In this document: in pieces, positions 46,151 to 58,620 of the stretch
Layout of the letters: each line of letters begins with the position of its first letter
Position numbering within the stretch: the stretch's first letter is position 1
NCBI GenBank assembly: GCA_963556255.1
Contig: OY744608.1
Coordinates: forward strand, 6,018,182 to 6,082,181
Length of the DNA stretch: 64,000 bases
DNA from: Allolobophora icterica
Lineage: Eukaryota; Annelida; Clitellata; Crassiclitellata; Lumbricidae
Direction: 5' to 3'
The notes under the pieces: model-generated
The model's input: only the letters and a program-made list of their open reading frames with translations
Database searches by the model: none
What the model was told of the DNA's origin: nothing
Program-made: the position numbers and the translations under genes

Positions 46151-47859
46151 TGAAAAGGCCGACAAATACAAGGTTTAGTCACAAGCGGATAACATATAAA
46201 CACCTTTGTGACATATTAAATACGCTCGGAAACCTGTACCAGGTATGAAGCCTGTACAGTAACTCAGTGACATCGGTCTGTATTCATTTCCGACAGATTG
46301 CATTAGATAAGTGGACACGGAGTGTATTTGAAATGAATGTCAGTCAGTCTGCACTCGATTTCATACAAGCACTGAATGACCTTATGCCAGAATACACTGT
46401 GTCCCAATCGAAATGATGCCCTTTTTGTTCTGGCAACAAATCTGTTAATTCTAAAAATAATTCAATAAAATTTTGCAGATTGAAAGTGGGATAAATTATA
46501 AATGTTTCCCGAAAGTTTCGTTGGGCAATTAGATAGTGGCGCATAATAAATGAATAATGACAATAACAACAACAACACTAATAATAAAAATTCATATGCA
46601 AACCATAAGCATAACATGAACGACAAGAAGACATTCCTCCAATGCTTATGGTTACAACGGTGCTGTTTAAATCATTCATCGCCAGATCAGTAAAAAAATA
46701 TTCCATGAAAATTAGGCTAACTTAAATTTTCTAGTTTCGACATTTGTTTAGCGTACCACACGCTGTGTACAATCAGTGACTTAAATTCAACATTTAGCTT
46801 ATTCAGTGCTTTTTTCCTAGAAAAAATGGTTCCGGAACTGAACAAGTATGGAAGGACTAAAACTCGGATAAAACGGGATTTTTGGGGGTTGGGAGGGGTC
46901 TCAATAAACACTGAAAACAATTCAAAACACTGAAATTAAATTAACTTAACTACATCATTGTTTTTATTTTTTTAAATAAATAAATTATTTTTTAGTAGCT
47001 GAAAAAGGTGCTGGCTAAAAATAAGCACTGGGCTTATCCGTGTAAGCCCTTTCGTAATGCCCATGTTTTGTCGATTTGGCCCATACTCCGTTTCCCACAT
47101 TTGCCCACAGTTGCTTCTTTGACGTTTTACACAATGCTGCACAATTACTATTGCCGTTATTACGAAATATTTAATATGCACAAAATCTGCGACGCGGTTA
47201 GTCAGTCGCTAGGTAAAGAGCAATCAAAAAGCCATTAGCCAAGTGTTTGAAAATCAGTGGGGAATTGCTCGTTTAGAGGCTTTTCTTTGAAGAAGAAAGA
47301 AGTGCAATCTTTTGAGAAACGTTGATAGTCGGTTTCACTGACAGAGCCATAGGAATGCACATGCGCCTAGAGAGATGGGAGAGAACGCAGGTGCTTGAAA
47401 TAGGACACACATGATCACCTCAGATAATTTATATTTACGTCTGTGACCAAACCATTGAAGCGGAACCATAAATGCACAGAAGCAAGGAATTCCTCGAGTT
47501 GTACCAGATTGATCGACGGGTTATTAAATTAATACGGAAAAGATTTGCTTCGTCTGTGCCCTGCTGTAACTAGATTATTTAAAGTGATTGGCCAGGCGGC
47601 TGATTGGACAAGTGAATATTGCAGCCATGGGTAACAGATGAGGTGTTTCATTATTCGTGTAGGGATGATACATCGAAAAATCTTATAAATTAATTAGTCT
47701 AAATTTGAGAGGTGTTGGTGTCCAAGTCAGATTCTTTAGATAAATACACGTAGGAATGACTGCACTATATTTAAGACGTTTTATGAAAAACAACCTTCAA
47801 TAAAAGACACATTGGCAGAAGTAGGCCTATGTAATAAGGTGTGAGAAAACATCCTATAC
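46151..47859. other. Non-coding spacer
   Basis: No domain-bearing frame, terminal repeats or tRNA-like boxes that I can support. Confidence 0.45.
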
Positions 47860-48121
47860 TATACCAAGTCATGCTTTGTAATGCTATACTATGTTATGTT
47901 ATGCTATGCTGGGCTGTGTTATGCCATACTATACTATGCTATGCTATGCTATGCAATGCTATGCTATACTATACCATACTATACTATACTATACTATACT
48001 ATACTATACTATACTATACTATACTATACTATACTATACTATACTATACTATACTATACTATACTATACTATACTATACTATACTATACTATACTATACT
48101 ATACTATGCTATACTATACTA

Positions 48122-49000
48122 CAGGGGTTCTCAAACGGTGGTACGCGTATCCCTAGGGGTACACCAGGTGTCGCTAAGGGGTACGCGAAAATAAAATGAA
48201 GAAAAAGAAAGTTTCAGTGAGTTTATTGCCATGTTTCTTTGATTAGCTGTTGACTATTGAAGTCACTATTCTACGTCCACCATACGCTTCTTTTTTAAAA
48301 TGTTCTATGACTATGCCCATCTTTCTTTGATTAGCTATTCTATGTCCACCATGCGCATCTTTTTCTTAAAAGTTTAAATTTTATATAAGTTAATGCCCAT
48401 CTTTCAATTTTCGGATGTAGGTCTAGTGTTGCCGGCAGATTTTTCAGTCCAGGAGAGACCATTTTGTTGAACTTTCATGTGATGGTGCATTGAAGAACGA
48501 ATTCATGAAAGACATGTTGTGCAATTTCTGCTTGAAGCGAAGAGCTGAACATGGATTAATTTCTGATCGAGCTTTAAAATTTTTGATTCCCTTCAGCACG
48601 TCATATCTGTGCGAAACTGGTTTTTCAGCAATGCTTGCGGTTAAAAACAAATACAGAATAATGCTTGAACTCGAACCAGATTTTCGTTTGAAATTGATTT
48701 ATATTAAACCAGATATTGTAAATCTGTGCTTGTCGAAACAGGCCCACAGCTCACATTAACACTTTGTAATAGTGATTTAATTGTACCTTTTGTTGAAATG
48801 ATTTCATTCTTAAAAATTATTTTTTACATTCTTAAAATCATATCTAAAATTTGTCTACCTATGCCATGGTCCTACGCTAATTGCAGGGGTACTTCGCGCT
48901 CACCTGTAGTTTCTGATCAGACGCTACTTTTCCTGGGGGTACGCCAACACTCGATTTTTTTACCTGGGGGTACAATAAAAATAAAGTTTGAGAACCCCTG
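48122..49000 (+). mobile_element. hAT transposon remnant, 879 bp, with C-terminal transposase piece
   Basis: Termini CAGGGGTTCTCAAAC and GTTTGAGAACCCCTG, flanked by CTATACTA on both sides (48114-48121 and 49001-49008), within an ACTAT array. Inside, at 48490-48759, the frame reads PFSTSYLCETGFSAMLAVKN, then KYRIMLELEPDFRLKL and IKPDIVNLC. This is the hAT dimerisation C terminus of ZBED5-like transposases. The N-terminal zinc finger and the core are gone. Confidence 0.9.
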
Positions 49001-49689
49001 CTATACTATACTATACTATACTATACTATACTATGCTACACCATACTATACTATACTATACCATACTATACTATAATATAATATAATATACTGTACTGTA
49101 CTGTACTGTACTGTACTGTACTGTACTGTACTGTACTGTACTGTACTATACTATACTATACTATACTATACTATTGCTGCTATTGGTTCGTGCGTCATGG
49201 TGAGCAATTCAGGACCATCTTGAGCAATAAGGATAAACTGATCTACTCCTATTAGCACTGAAATCATAAAACAATTTTGCTAAACTGACAGCTTAAAATG
49301 CTACCATTACAGTGTGGAAGAATTCAAAAATTTTCCTGATTAGGGGAGAGGCACATAGTACTATATACCATACTATGCTATGCTATGCTATGCTATGCTA
49401 TGCTATACTATACTATACTATACTATACTATACTATACTATACTATACTATACTATACTGTACTATACTATACTATAATATACTATAATATACTATACTA
49501 TACTATACTATACTATACTATACTATACTATACTATACTATACTATACTATACTATACTAAACTATACTATCCTATATATACTAACTTATAGGCTTTTTA
49601 TATACTATACTATGCTATACAGCATTGTAATTGTAATCACAAATTTTTATAGCGCATGTTCGTAATATCATACTACGCTAATCTATGCT

Positions 49690-49990
49690 ATACAGCATCA
49701 TACAAGAGGAGCAAGAACAAGAACAAGAAGAAAAGCAGTCCTTTAAGCTAACCCTGCACGGCAGCCATGGGTATGAAGTGATAGCGACTTAATTTTTCTC
49801 AGCCTCGGCATGTGAGTACGGGTGACCAGTCCTATCCCTCACCGTCTCAACTTCCCACCGACAATGCACGGTCGGTGTACTCAGTGGAGCAGAAATATCG
49901 AACCAAATTTCTGCCCTGGCGGGGATTGGAAACCCCGACCTCTCGGTTGACAGTCCAGCATGCTAACCACTTGGCCATCGAGCCCCCATA
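49690..49990 (-). repeat. tRNA-derived SINE (family 2), minus strand
   Basis: The reverse complement starts GGGGGCTCGATGGCCAAGTG (A box), then GACTGTCAACCGAGAGGTCG, GGGTTTCCAATCCCC (B box) and GCCAGGGCAGAAATTTGG. The body follows with CATGCCGAGGCTGAGAAAAA and a (TTCTTG)n tail. The best-preserved family 2 copy here. Confidence 0.75.
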
Positions 49991-50072
49991 TACTATACTA
50001 CATTCTTATGATATAGTGTACTTTATTATACTATGAAATGCTGTACCATTGTATAATATGTAATGCTACGCT

Positions 50073-50336
50073 TATGGGCGTCCGCAGGAATTTTTTTAGG
50101 GGTGCGCCAAAAATTTGTAGGCAGCCCAAAAAAATTTCTGGTGGGGGTAAAATGACGCTTTTGCATAGACAAAATTTGCATAGAAAAAAATGTAAAATAA
50201 ATGATGATCAAGGACTTTACCTAAATAATTAAGTGTTTTGGGACTGTCGTAACGATAATAATCAAAAGATTTTATTTTTATAAAATATTTGCAAAATCCA
50301 GGGGTATAGTATAGTGCCCCACTCCGGACGCCCATG
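50073..50336. mobile_element. Small hAT-like element, 264 bp, 8-bp target duplication
   Basis: Termini TATGGGCGTCCGCAGG and (reverse) CATGGGCGTCCGGAG, flanked by a perfect GCTACGCT on each side (50065-50072 and 50337-50344). No coding sequence. Confidence 0.85.
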
Positions 50337-50794
50337 GCTACGCTATGCCATGTCATGCCATGCCATTATGTGACTCATTACGTCTTCCCGCCTCAGCTGG
50401 CTCCCTTCGCCCTCTTACTATACTATACTATACTATACTATACTATACTATACTATACTATACTATACTAAACTATACTATACTATACTATACTATACTA
50501 TACTATACTATACTATACTATAGAAACCATTTAATGTTCTTCATTAGTAATGAATTGGTTGACTTTTGATTTGAAAGAACTTACCGTTTTTCTCCTTCCA
50601 TTATCATTTTCATTGTTAATCTCCTATAGTTTCTCAAAGAAGAAGTCAACTGCAACTTTTCCAACGTTTCCTCTTCCTTCCTCTTCCAATTCCTTCCCTG
50701 TCCGGCAGCCAACTGCACCAGCTCTACGCCACTGCACCTGTCTTCTGTTCAACCTAGTCCGTTTTAAGTTCAGCTCCCGAATCTTTTGTCAAAT

Positions 50795-51015
50795 CTGTTC
50801 CAGTTGGATTCTGTTTCGTCCGACACTGTTCCAGTTCTGTTCCAATTCTGTTCCAGTCTCGTTCCAGTCTTCTACTCCGACGCTGTTAGAATTTGTAAGG
50901 CCGCTCTCAGTATTTTTGTACCAGCTGTTCGGCCGTGCGTTTGCCACGTTCCGTTTAAGTTCCGACTCAGTTCCGTCTCAGCAGTTCCGACTGTGTTCCG
51001 TCTCTGTTCCGTAGT
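50795..51015. repeat. Degenerate 12-bp minisatellite (CTGTTCCAGTTC-like)
   Basis: TTCCAGTTCTGTTCCAATTC and GTTCCGTCTCTGTTCCGTAG style words recur many times. This produces a long Ser/Phe/Pro frame from 50550 that has no protein family signature. Confidence 0.6.
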
Positions 51016-51581
51016 AGTCACCCGCCGAACGACCGTCTATGGCTGTAGCTCATCGTTCCTGGCTATTTATCTATCGCTCCTAAGAGTCATTAGCTGCTTC
51101 GCTCATCGAGTCCACGTGCACATACGACTTCCTCCTCCTCCTCTTACTCCTCCTCCTCCTCCTCGTCATCGTCCTCTTCATTCTTGGCACCCGTCTGCGC
51201 AGGCCGATTATATCCAGCGCTAGAAAAACTACGTGCGTCGGAGTCGTTAAGATGTTATCCGGGAAACCGCCGTTTGTAGAACAGGTTCAAAGGAGCTCCA
51301 TTTCTATGGAATAAAGCCGAGTGTTTCGTACTCCGCCGGCGATACTATTCTTCACGCAGAAATTTCACACGCCGGTGTGGTGTCACATCGATTCCGAGGC
51401 GTAGACGGTTCCGGGTCGGCCTAATTTTGACGCAACATAGTGAGACGAAGTTTAAAGTATCCTGTTGCCTTTGTAGAAACATTTGATAGGAAATTATACT
51501 TACATTTAGTGAAAATAGAGGCACAAAAACAGTCCATAATCGTAATCGCGATCTAAATAGTTTGAAAATGCTACTTAAAAG

Positions 51582-52065
51582 TAGGGGTCCACCGGAAATC
51601 GCCTCGGACATTTGCCTCGGCCGGAAATCCCGTTTCCGGAACTATTCGCATCGGCAAATACTGTATACGCAAATAGTTGCCAAAAATATTTTCTTTAATA
51701 AAAAAAATTTCTTTTAAAACTTATTCAATAAACTTACGTATATAAAATTATAAATGTTCAGCCTTTAAACAATTACACATCCATTGAATTCAATTCCATT
51801 TTCTTGAAATTATTTAAATTTATTGAATTTAATGCAATTTTAGAAAACTTCACAACTGCCCAAAATGACTAAAATTCAAAATGTATCAGTCACTTATTAC
51901 AAGTACACAAATTTATTTCGATAAATTTTTATTACATGAAAATGTGAAGCTTCGCATATGGAACAAATGGTACTCGGTTCGTTTCAGGATCCGACAAATA
52001 GTAAGCTTACATCCAAATACTCGGATTCGGTACTCGGTGGAAAATGTCTTTCTGGTGGACCCCTA
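51582..52065. mobile_element. hAT-like element, 484 bp, 8-bp target duplication
   Basis: Termini TAGGGGTCCACCGGAAA and (reverse) TAGGGGTCCACCAGAAA, flanked by CTTAAAAG at 51574-51581 and 52066-52073. AT-rich interior, with GGTACTCGG and ATTCGCATCGG words near the ends, and no transposase. Confidence 0.9.
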
Positions 52066-52073
52066 CTTAAAAG

Positions 52074-53079
52074 CTAAGTGCAAGCTTATTCACAAACGCT
52101 GCGTCGTGTCAGTGGGGTTGTCCAGAGCCATGAAGTGGATCGTATATCAAACGGGATTGAAAGAATATTTCTACTTTAGAATAAAATTTCCGCGGCTTGA
52201 TCACGTGAACCAATTACAATATTTCCGGAACTACTTTAGCCCGGTCAACGTTTTGCTTCACACGCACCGGTCAGCCTGGCTTTATGATCAATGACGTAAA
52301 TCCGAGTCCATGACCGCCGTAAGATCACGTGACCGTTTTGCGGTTTGGACACGAGAGCCACTACAGTTGAGGGTCGTTTGGTCGTCAAGGTGACTGCCCT
52401 GCACTGACCCAGACAACAAGTGGCTCTTAGAGCGTCTGAAGCTACCGGGACTCTTGTGGGTCTGGTGTGGAAAATCGTTCCGGGAGAGTTAATCGTGGCC
52501 TGCGAAGTTTCTCGGAAGGGTAAGATGGTGGTTGGAGAGGTCTTCGATTGGACCGTTTGATGTTATTTGCCGGTAGGCGAAAGATATCCCTCTGATACGC
52601 CTTCGTGGTCGTGACTTAAGAGTTGTGGATTATATCAGGAATTAGATGAGTCACGACAGCAATGTCGCTCCGAGATATTTGCTCCGTTGTTAGCCGTAGT
52701 TATTCTCTCAGGCCCAAAGTTCCGTTTAATGCCAGAAGACTTCTCATGAACTGTCACTTGAGAGTCTGGCTCTGATACGATTCACCCTAAGGCAAAGAAC
52801 AGCCCTAAATATAGCGATTCTGCTATCATGTTGAGTAATGGTGTAGGAGGGATGGAGCTAATCTGGTAAATCGGGTGAAGGCAAATTTGGTTAATCTAAG
52901 ATAATGAGAAACATTAAGTTTAAGTAAAGATGTACCGAGTAACATCGTCTTATCTCCGTCTTATCTCAAGGAGTTATGTGTTTCAGTATCTTCGCATTTA
53001 TCCGCTCTACCACGGAAGGCGACTTGTTGTTCCACCGGCCGTAGTACTTCCGTAGTCCAGCACAGGAGTCATGCTGTGG
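52074..53079. other. Non-coding spacer
   Basis: No exon, element ends or tRNA boxes recognised. Confidence 0.45.
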
Positions 53080-53240
53080 TCGGTCCGTCCTCCTGGAATA
53101 AGTTGCCTAATAACTTCCAACACAAACAGCCTCTATTTGCCTCTTTGAAGACCATTTTATTCGATCGTGGTTCCATTGTATTAGGTCGGGAACGCCTCTG
53201 ACGAGTCTCGCTCTACGTGGCGCTATATAAATTTGCAATT
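53080..53240 (+). pseudogene. LINE 3' end with GGCGCTATATAAA tail
   Basis: One frame gives SSWNKLPNNFQHKQPLFASL, then KTILF, the W-N-x-L-P ... F-x-x-x-L-K end of a LINE ORF2. It is followed by GTGGCGCTATATAAATTTGC and a short (GCAATT)n tail. Confidence 0.65.
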
Positions 53241-53262
53241 GCAATTGCAATTTAAAGCAATT

Positions 53263-53401
53263 ATGTGGCGTGCTCTTCTCTGGAGCGTTGCCGTTTCCAC
53301 GGCAAGCAGCCTGTCATCTCTGTTCGGGGTTCATCTCATGGGCGTATTGAAACCAAAATTCGTGGGCGCAGATCAGCTTCCGCCATTCTTGTCGATGTAT
53401 G
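53263..53401 (+). CDS. Weak candidate first exon with hydrophobic N terminus
   Basis: ATG 53263 opens 46 codons ending at a consensus donor (G|GTGAGT, 53402). The start is MWRALLWSVAVSTASSLSSL, then FGVHLMGVL: long, hydrophobic, signal- or membrane-like. Then KPKFVGADQLPPFLSMY. No second exon was recognised downstream. It begins only 25 bp after a LINE tail. Could be a chance frame. Confidence 0.28.
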
Positions 53402-53544
53402 GTGAGTGTGATGAGAAGTTAATGGGTGATAACAATTAGGCTACTCAAGGAATCAACAAACCAACTTGACCGTTAAATGGAATTAACAATCTGTCAAACT
53501 GAAAGTAAGTTAACAATTTAACAAACTGTAATTGTAATTGTTAT

Positions 53545-53675
53545 CGCGAATTCTATAGCGTCAATTCGAGAGATACTCCTCCGTGTTTTTTGCCTTCGCT
53601 GCCTGGTTTCCGTAAGTGCATGAAAACCATTATGCTTTAGATGAGTCTCCGTTGAAAGGCGCTATATAAATCGTT
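53545..53675. repeat. Two opposed retroposon tail motifs
   Basis: AATTCTATAGCG (reverse type, about 53550) and AAAGGCGCTATATAAATCG (53655-53673), the latter followed by a GCAATTT tail. Remains of a short retroposon. Confidence 0.5.
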
Positions 53676-54189
53676 CATTGCAATTTAAATCACAGAGGCG
53701 CTACCGTCCGGTCAGAAACAGCTTAAAACTCTTTGACTCTACTGGGTCAACTGCATTGGCTTCCTGTATACGATTTGGGATAAGATTTAAACTGGTCTGT
53801 CCAACTTTTGAAACCCTTACAACGAGCACTCCCAATAGGACAGAGGGCAAGCGAGAGAAGAAGTGAGATTGACAGACGAGAGAGGATTATGAGCAAATTG
53901 GCGGAGGTCTTTTGGGAGTTTATCCAAAGACCCGGTTCAGCGTGGATTAAGGAACGATTGCAGAATTTCAGAGAGGAGACTGGGAATAGGCTGGAAGCTA
54001 GATAGAGAAAGGTGTGATGAGGAATGAGTTGATCTGGGCGGTTGTATAATAAATAGCTAGCGAATGTAAGACGGTTGAGAGGTAGTAGGGCGTTGTAAGT
54101 AAGATATATAATTTTGTAATGGACGCGCTGAGGGAGACTTTTAGCCACTGAAGTGATTTGAGGACTGGGGTTATGTGACGGTGTTCGGG

Positions 54190-54735
54190 GACAGCCGTAG
54201 AGACTGCCTAGGTCAACAAGAAAGTTGGCAAGTTGTTAGTGACTATTTGCCTCGTTCGAAAAAAAAATATTGGCACTTTGAGACTGGGTAGGTCAACAAG
54301 AAAGTTGGAAAGTTGTCTTTTACGTCTTTGCCTCGTTTAAACTATCATTCTGTTGGCACTTTGAGACTGCGTAGGTCAACAAGAGAGTTGGAAAGTTGCC
54401 TGTTAGCTTTTCGCCTTGTTCAAATAATCCGTTCATGGCACTTTGAGACTACCTAGGTCAAAAAGAGAGTTGGAACGTTGTTTGTAACAATTTGTCTCGT
54501 TAAAAATATGTTAGCACATTGAGACTGCCTATAGATAAACCAGAGATTTGGCAAGTTGGTTATAACAATTTGCCTCGTTCAATAAAATCTGTTGGCACTT
54601 TGACACTGCATAGGTCAACAAGAGAGTTGACAAGTTGTTTGTGACTATTTGCCCAATTCAATAAAATATCAGAGAGTTATATGTGACCGTTTACCTCGGT
54701 CAGCAAATATCTTGGCATATTGCCTGTTTCTGTTA
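54190..54735. repeat. Minisatellite, unit about 80 bp, about 7 copies
   Basis: Each unit holds GGCACTTTGAGACTG, AGGTCAACAAGAGAGTTGG, AAGTTGT and TATTTGCCTCGTTC. Units start near 54200, 54275, 54355, 54435, 54512, 54592 and 54665 and drift in sequence. Confidence 0.85.
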
Positions 54736-54739
54736 CAGT

Positions 54740-56574
54740 GTAATTAAGTAATTAAGCAAGTAGTTTATTCGCCCCAAAATAAATCATGATCACAATATCA
54801 ACACTTATACTAAACAGTGGCAGGTTCCGCTGAAGTCTCATAGGACTCATCTCGCCGGTCGCCCAAAATAATACAAATCAAATCAATTGCTTATAATAAT
54901 GCCAGTGTCCGTTTGGAATTAAAAGCAGGACATACAATACACTGGTCTCATGTGCAGGAAATGTGGAAACTGACCCTTGGCCATCCAGAGCGAGACTCCT
55001 ACACAGGAAACAAGCACCTACCCTTTGTTCTGACCATTGATATGAGACTTCGTCTAATACGTCGTAGCTTCTTTATGAGGTGAAATGGTTTCAATATCGG
55101 CATAATGCAATACGATATTGCTGTATTTCCCAAGTTAATTACATGACGTAATGTCTGCTGTGTGTCTAAATGTACGTCTGTCTGTCTGTGTATTTCGTCC
55201 GTGTTTTTGTTTCTCTCTGTCGTTATCTATCCATCTGTCCTATGAAAACTGGCTTCTAAACAGGCATGCAACTTTTACCTGCACATTTTCCAACCGAGAT
55301 CCGGTGAAGCAAACATCGGGTTCTCTGACTGAATAAATAATAACTAAAGAAAGGGTCGCCTGTCCATTTCCTGAAGCAACATTAAAGACATCTGGCGGAA
55401 GCGTATGCTCCTCTTAAAAGCGGGTTCGTTTCCTTTCCCGCCTACCCTCATCACCTGATTGCATCCTACGAGACCGAAGTACAGCTAGTTCGGAGTAAAA
55501 ATAAACCAAAGACTCTGATTGACATAACAAAGTGTCGCCTTAACAGCGTTGCAGGCCCTGGGCAAAGCTATGTACTTGGACCCCCGCCCACCCCCCCCCC
55601 CACGGGGTTAAAAATGAAATGAAATTAAACCTATAGATTTATTTGTACTTTCAACGTTCACCTTGTAACAAAATCAATTAAACATAAAGAAACATACTGT
55701 AAAGCGAAGAGTAATCAACACAAACTGTTGAAAAAGCCTTGCACTCATAGCTAAGAAGTTTCACTTCTGCCGCACATGTAGGTCACGCACATATTAATTT
55801 TTTGGTCTTTTTAATTTGAGGGCCTCTAGAATCGTGGGACACCTAGCGACTGCCCAGCGTGCCCACGCCTTAAGACGGCACTGAGGCACCTGTTACATTT
55901 CTCAGCCGCTGTCCTTGTTAATTTACCGACGTCATTGTGAATGTCTTTTATAACCTCTTACACGGGATGTAGCCCCTGTAGTTAAATCTGACCTAAAATG
56001 AGCGGCATTGCGGTTGAAGGATAATTGCCTGAAGATCACACAGGACAGCAACCTTTTAAGAACCACTGTGAGACTCTCGAGTTTTTTTGGTACTTCCGTG
56101 TCCTACACGGAGGCGCGTTATTTGTTTATCCGCAAATGTTGTATATATTGTAGGCATCCGGATTAACGAGCGGGCTCGTTCAGCATTACAGACATTTAGG
56201 TCTCGCGGCACTAGAAGTTTCATTGCGCTGTGGTCTTCAGTCTCGTGTACATTGCTTGGAGAGTCTTCACAGTATGGCCTCTCTCTCGGAACTGTATCGT
56301 GTTTCGTGCCTCTGGGTACGAAACCGCAACTGTCCATGTAGGATGACAATAAAACTGTTGCATCGGTTTGATGGCCAGAGTCTTGTTTCTGACGAGATTT
56401 CATTGGAACAGAACAAAAAATCAGATCCAATAATACAATGCACGCGAAATAAGAACATTATTTCGTCGTCATTGTGTTGTATGGATGCAATATGTGTCGG
56501 TGCTAAACCATTTAGATAGCGGTTTTTAGAAACCTCTCAGATCGCTCTATACCTATCTAAAAAAATCTAATAAT
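54740..56574. other. Non-coding; possible decayed element at about 55541-55885
   Basis: GCAGGCCCTGGGCAAAGC near 55550 and ACTGCCCAGCGTGCCCACGC near 55848 resemble the two ends of a repetitive element I recall from other animals, but no clean target duplication or perfect TIR was found. No genes. Confidence 0.35.
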
Positions 56575-56752
<178 letters not shown>

Positions 56753-57301
56753 TGTAACGCCGAAAATACATATATTGTTAGGTCCCCTTATATTTGAAAG
56801 AAAAGAGCTCGGTCTAGAGGTAGGATCAACACAGTTTATTTACACAACAATAAAATGGACTGAATATACCTTTCACAGCGGCACTCGTCCATTCTCAAAA
56901 GAGGTACAAGCGGTAGATACGAACGTACAACTTCTTCGACGGCTGAAAAAGTGACACTCACAACAACTCTTCTTCGTGAAAGAAGAGTACTCCTAACTTG
57001 AGCCTCAGAAGAAACACGATAAATAGCAGCGCTGTCAGCCTCAGAGGGCAACGAGACAACGAGCTTTGAAAACAAAGGAGTTTGCCTTAGCCTCTCCTAT
57101 ATAAACTCTACGTACAAAGCGAGACGTGGCTGGACCTCTAAACTACCCGAAGGTCCACCTGGATCGGACAACTAGAAAAGCCACGCTCGCCCTTCCCTCT
57201 CAAAAGCCTGCTTTTATAGCACGCCACTCCCCCTAAGGAACTGGTCGAGCGTAACGAAGACACCATAAAGCAGATATGGGACAAGAGGGCAGCATGTAAC
57301 A
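56753..57301 (-). mobile_element. Solo LTR, 549 bp, minus strand
   Basis: Read on the minus strand it starts TGTTACATGCTG and ends GGCGTTACA (TG...CA ends with short inverted repeats). GCTATAAAAGCAGG (promoter-like) lies about 85 bp from its start. AAATAAACTG (polyadenylation-like) lies about 95 bp from its end. No internal retrotransposon follows on either side, only microsatellites. Flanking 5-mers (TATCA, ATACA) do not match, which may reflect changes in the arrays. Ty3/Gypsy-like by general form only. Confidence 0.6.
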
Positions 57302-57470
57302 ATACATACATACATACATACATACATACATACATACATACATACATACATACATACATACATACATACATACATACATACATACATACATACATACATA
57401 CATACATACATACATACATACATACATACATACGTACATAAATACATAAACACATAAAATACATGCATAC
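57302..57470. repeat. (ATAC)n array
   Basis: Nearly pure (CATA)n for about 130 bp, then degenerate. Tyr/Met/Cys/Val frames through it are artefacts. Confidence 0.97.
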
Positions 57471-58059
57471 ATACTTTGCTATACAGATAAGAAGTTGCCT
57501 TCCATACGAATAGGTTTAACCCATACTAACTCACTTCTACTACCGGACAATTTATACCACTGTCGTTTCAAGAGAGTATTGCCTCGCACAGTAATCCCGC
57601 GCCATCCATCCCATAACTGGTCTTTCCCCCTCTCCCACCGTGGTCCTTCTCTTTCACCCCCACTCGTAATTTTCCATCCCAGCCCCAGGTAAATAACAGG
57701 GAGTCGTACAAGGCATTTTCGCCCGGGTTGCCCAACCCGTATAATTTCCTACACCTTCTCTGGCGGGTCGTTGACGCAAATGAAAAGATCGAAACTTATT
57801 TCTCCTGCGCTCGTAATGATACACACAAAGCATTGACCAGAAGGACTTCCCAATGCGTTCGACACATTAGCGTTGTTGTAAGATGTCAATCAAGCGCCAC
57901 GTGAGGCCATCGGTTCTCTGTTAATGAGAGTCGGCAAACATCGATGATGACGTCTCGCTTATAATAGCGTCACACAATAACAATGTCGTAAACTATGTCG
58001 GGTGTTGAGAGCTTTTTGTAAGGGTCAAGGATATGAGGAGGGATGCGGATGGTAGGCCT
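57471..58059. other. Non-coding spacer
   Basis: No recognisable exon or element. Confidence 0.4.
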
Positions 58060-58620
58060 AGATACAGAAGCTGACGATACATGGTGACGATATAGGGACT
58101 GAAGATATTGCGTGAAAATAAAGATACAGGATGAGGTAGAGGATGAAGAATATGAAGATATACGACAAAAGTAGAGGATTAAGGTAGAGGATGAGGAATG
58201 TGAAGGTTTACGATAAAAGTGAAGGATGAAGATAGGCCTAGAATTTAAAGCTACAGGATAAAAACAGAGGATGAAGAATGTGTAGATATACGATAAAAGC
58301 AAAGGATGAAGATCGAATATGAAGATCCACAATAAAGGTATCGGATGAAGAACGTTAAGATATACGATGAAAGTAAAGGATGAAGATAGAGTATAAAGAT
58401 GCACGATTCCGCGTTCGTGAAATTTTGGGGTCTTGCATGAGCTTAGCTTTTCAGTAACTCTTTAGAAATCTCGATATTCTGAAGATACAGAATAGTAGAC
58501 GATGAAGATATAGTTTAAAAATAATTCAGGATGAAAAATAGCCTGAAGATACACGATGAAGATACTAAAGAATGAAGATACAAAACAAACATAGTGAATA
58601 AAGATAAGGATAAGTATACT
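58060..58620. repeat. Degenerate minisatellite (GGATGAAGATA...)
   Basis: GATATACGATAAAAGCAAAG, GGATGAAGAT and TGAAGATACACGATGAAG words recur roughly every 30-65 bp with heavy drift. Confidence 0.65.

Larger units (their letters stand above)
47860..50520. repeat. (ACTAT)n pentanucleotide domain, interrupted by insertions
   Basis: Arrays of ACTAT/GCTAT at about 47860-48121, 49001-49090, 49147-49174, 49359-49615 and 50417-50521, plus pure (CTGTA)n at 49090-49146. The domain is broken by a hAT element, a SINE and a second hAT-like element. Tyr/Ile/Leu frames are not genes. Confidence 0.95.

Noticed and set aside
50550..51223. 154- and 145-codon frames
   Set aside because: Lie on a degenerate 12-bp repeat and a (TCC)n stretch; no domain and no splice signals.
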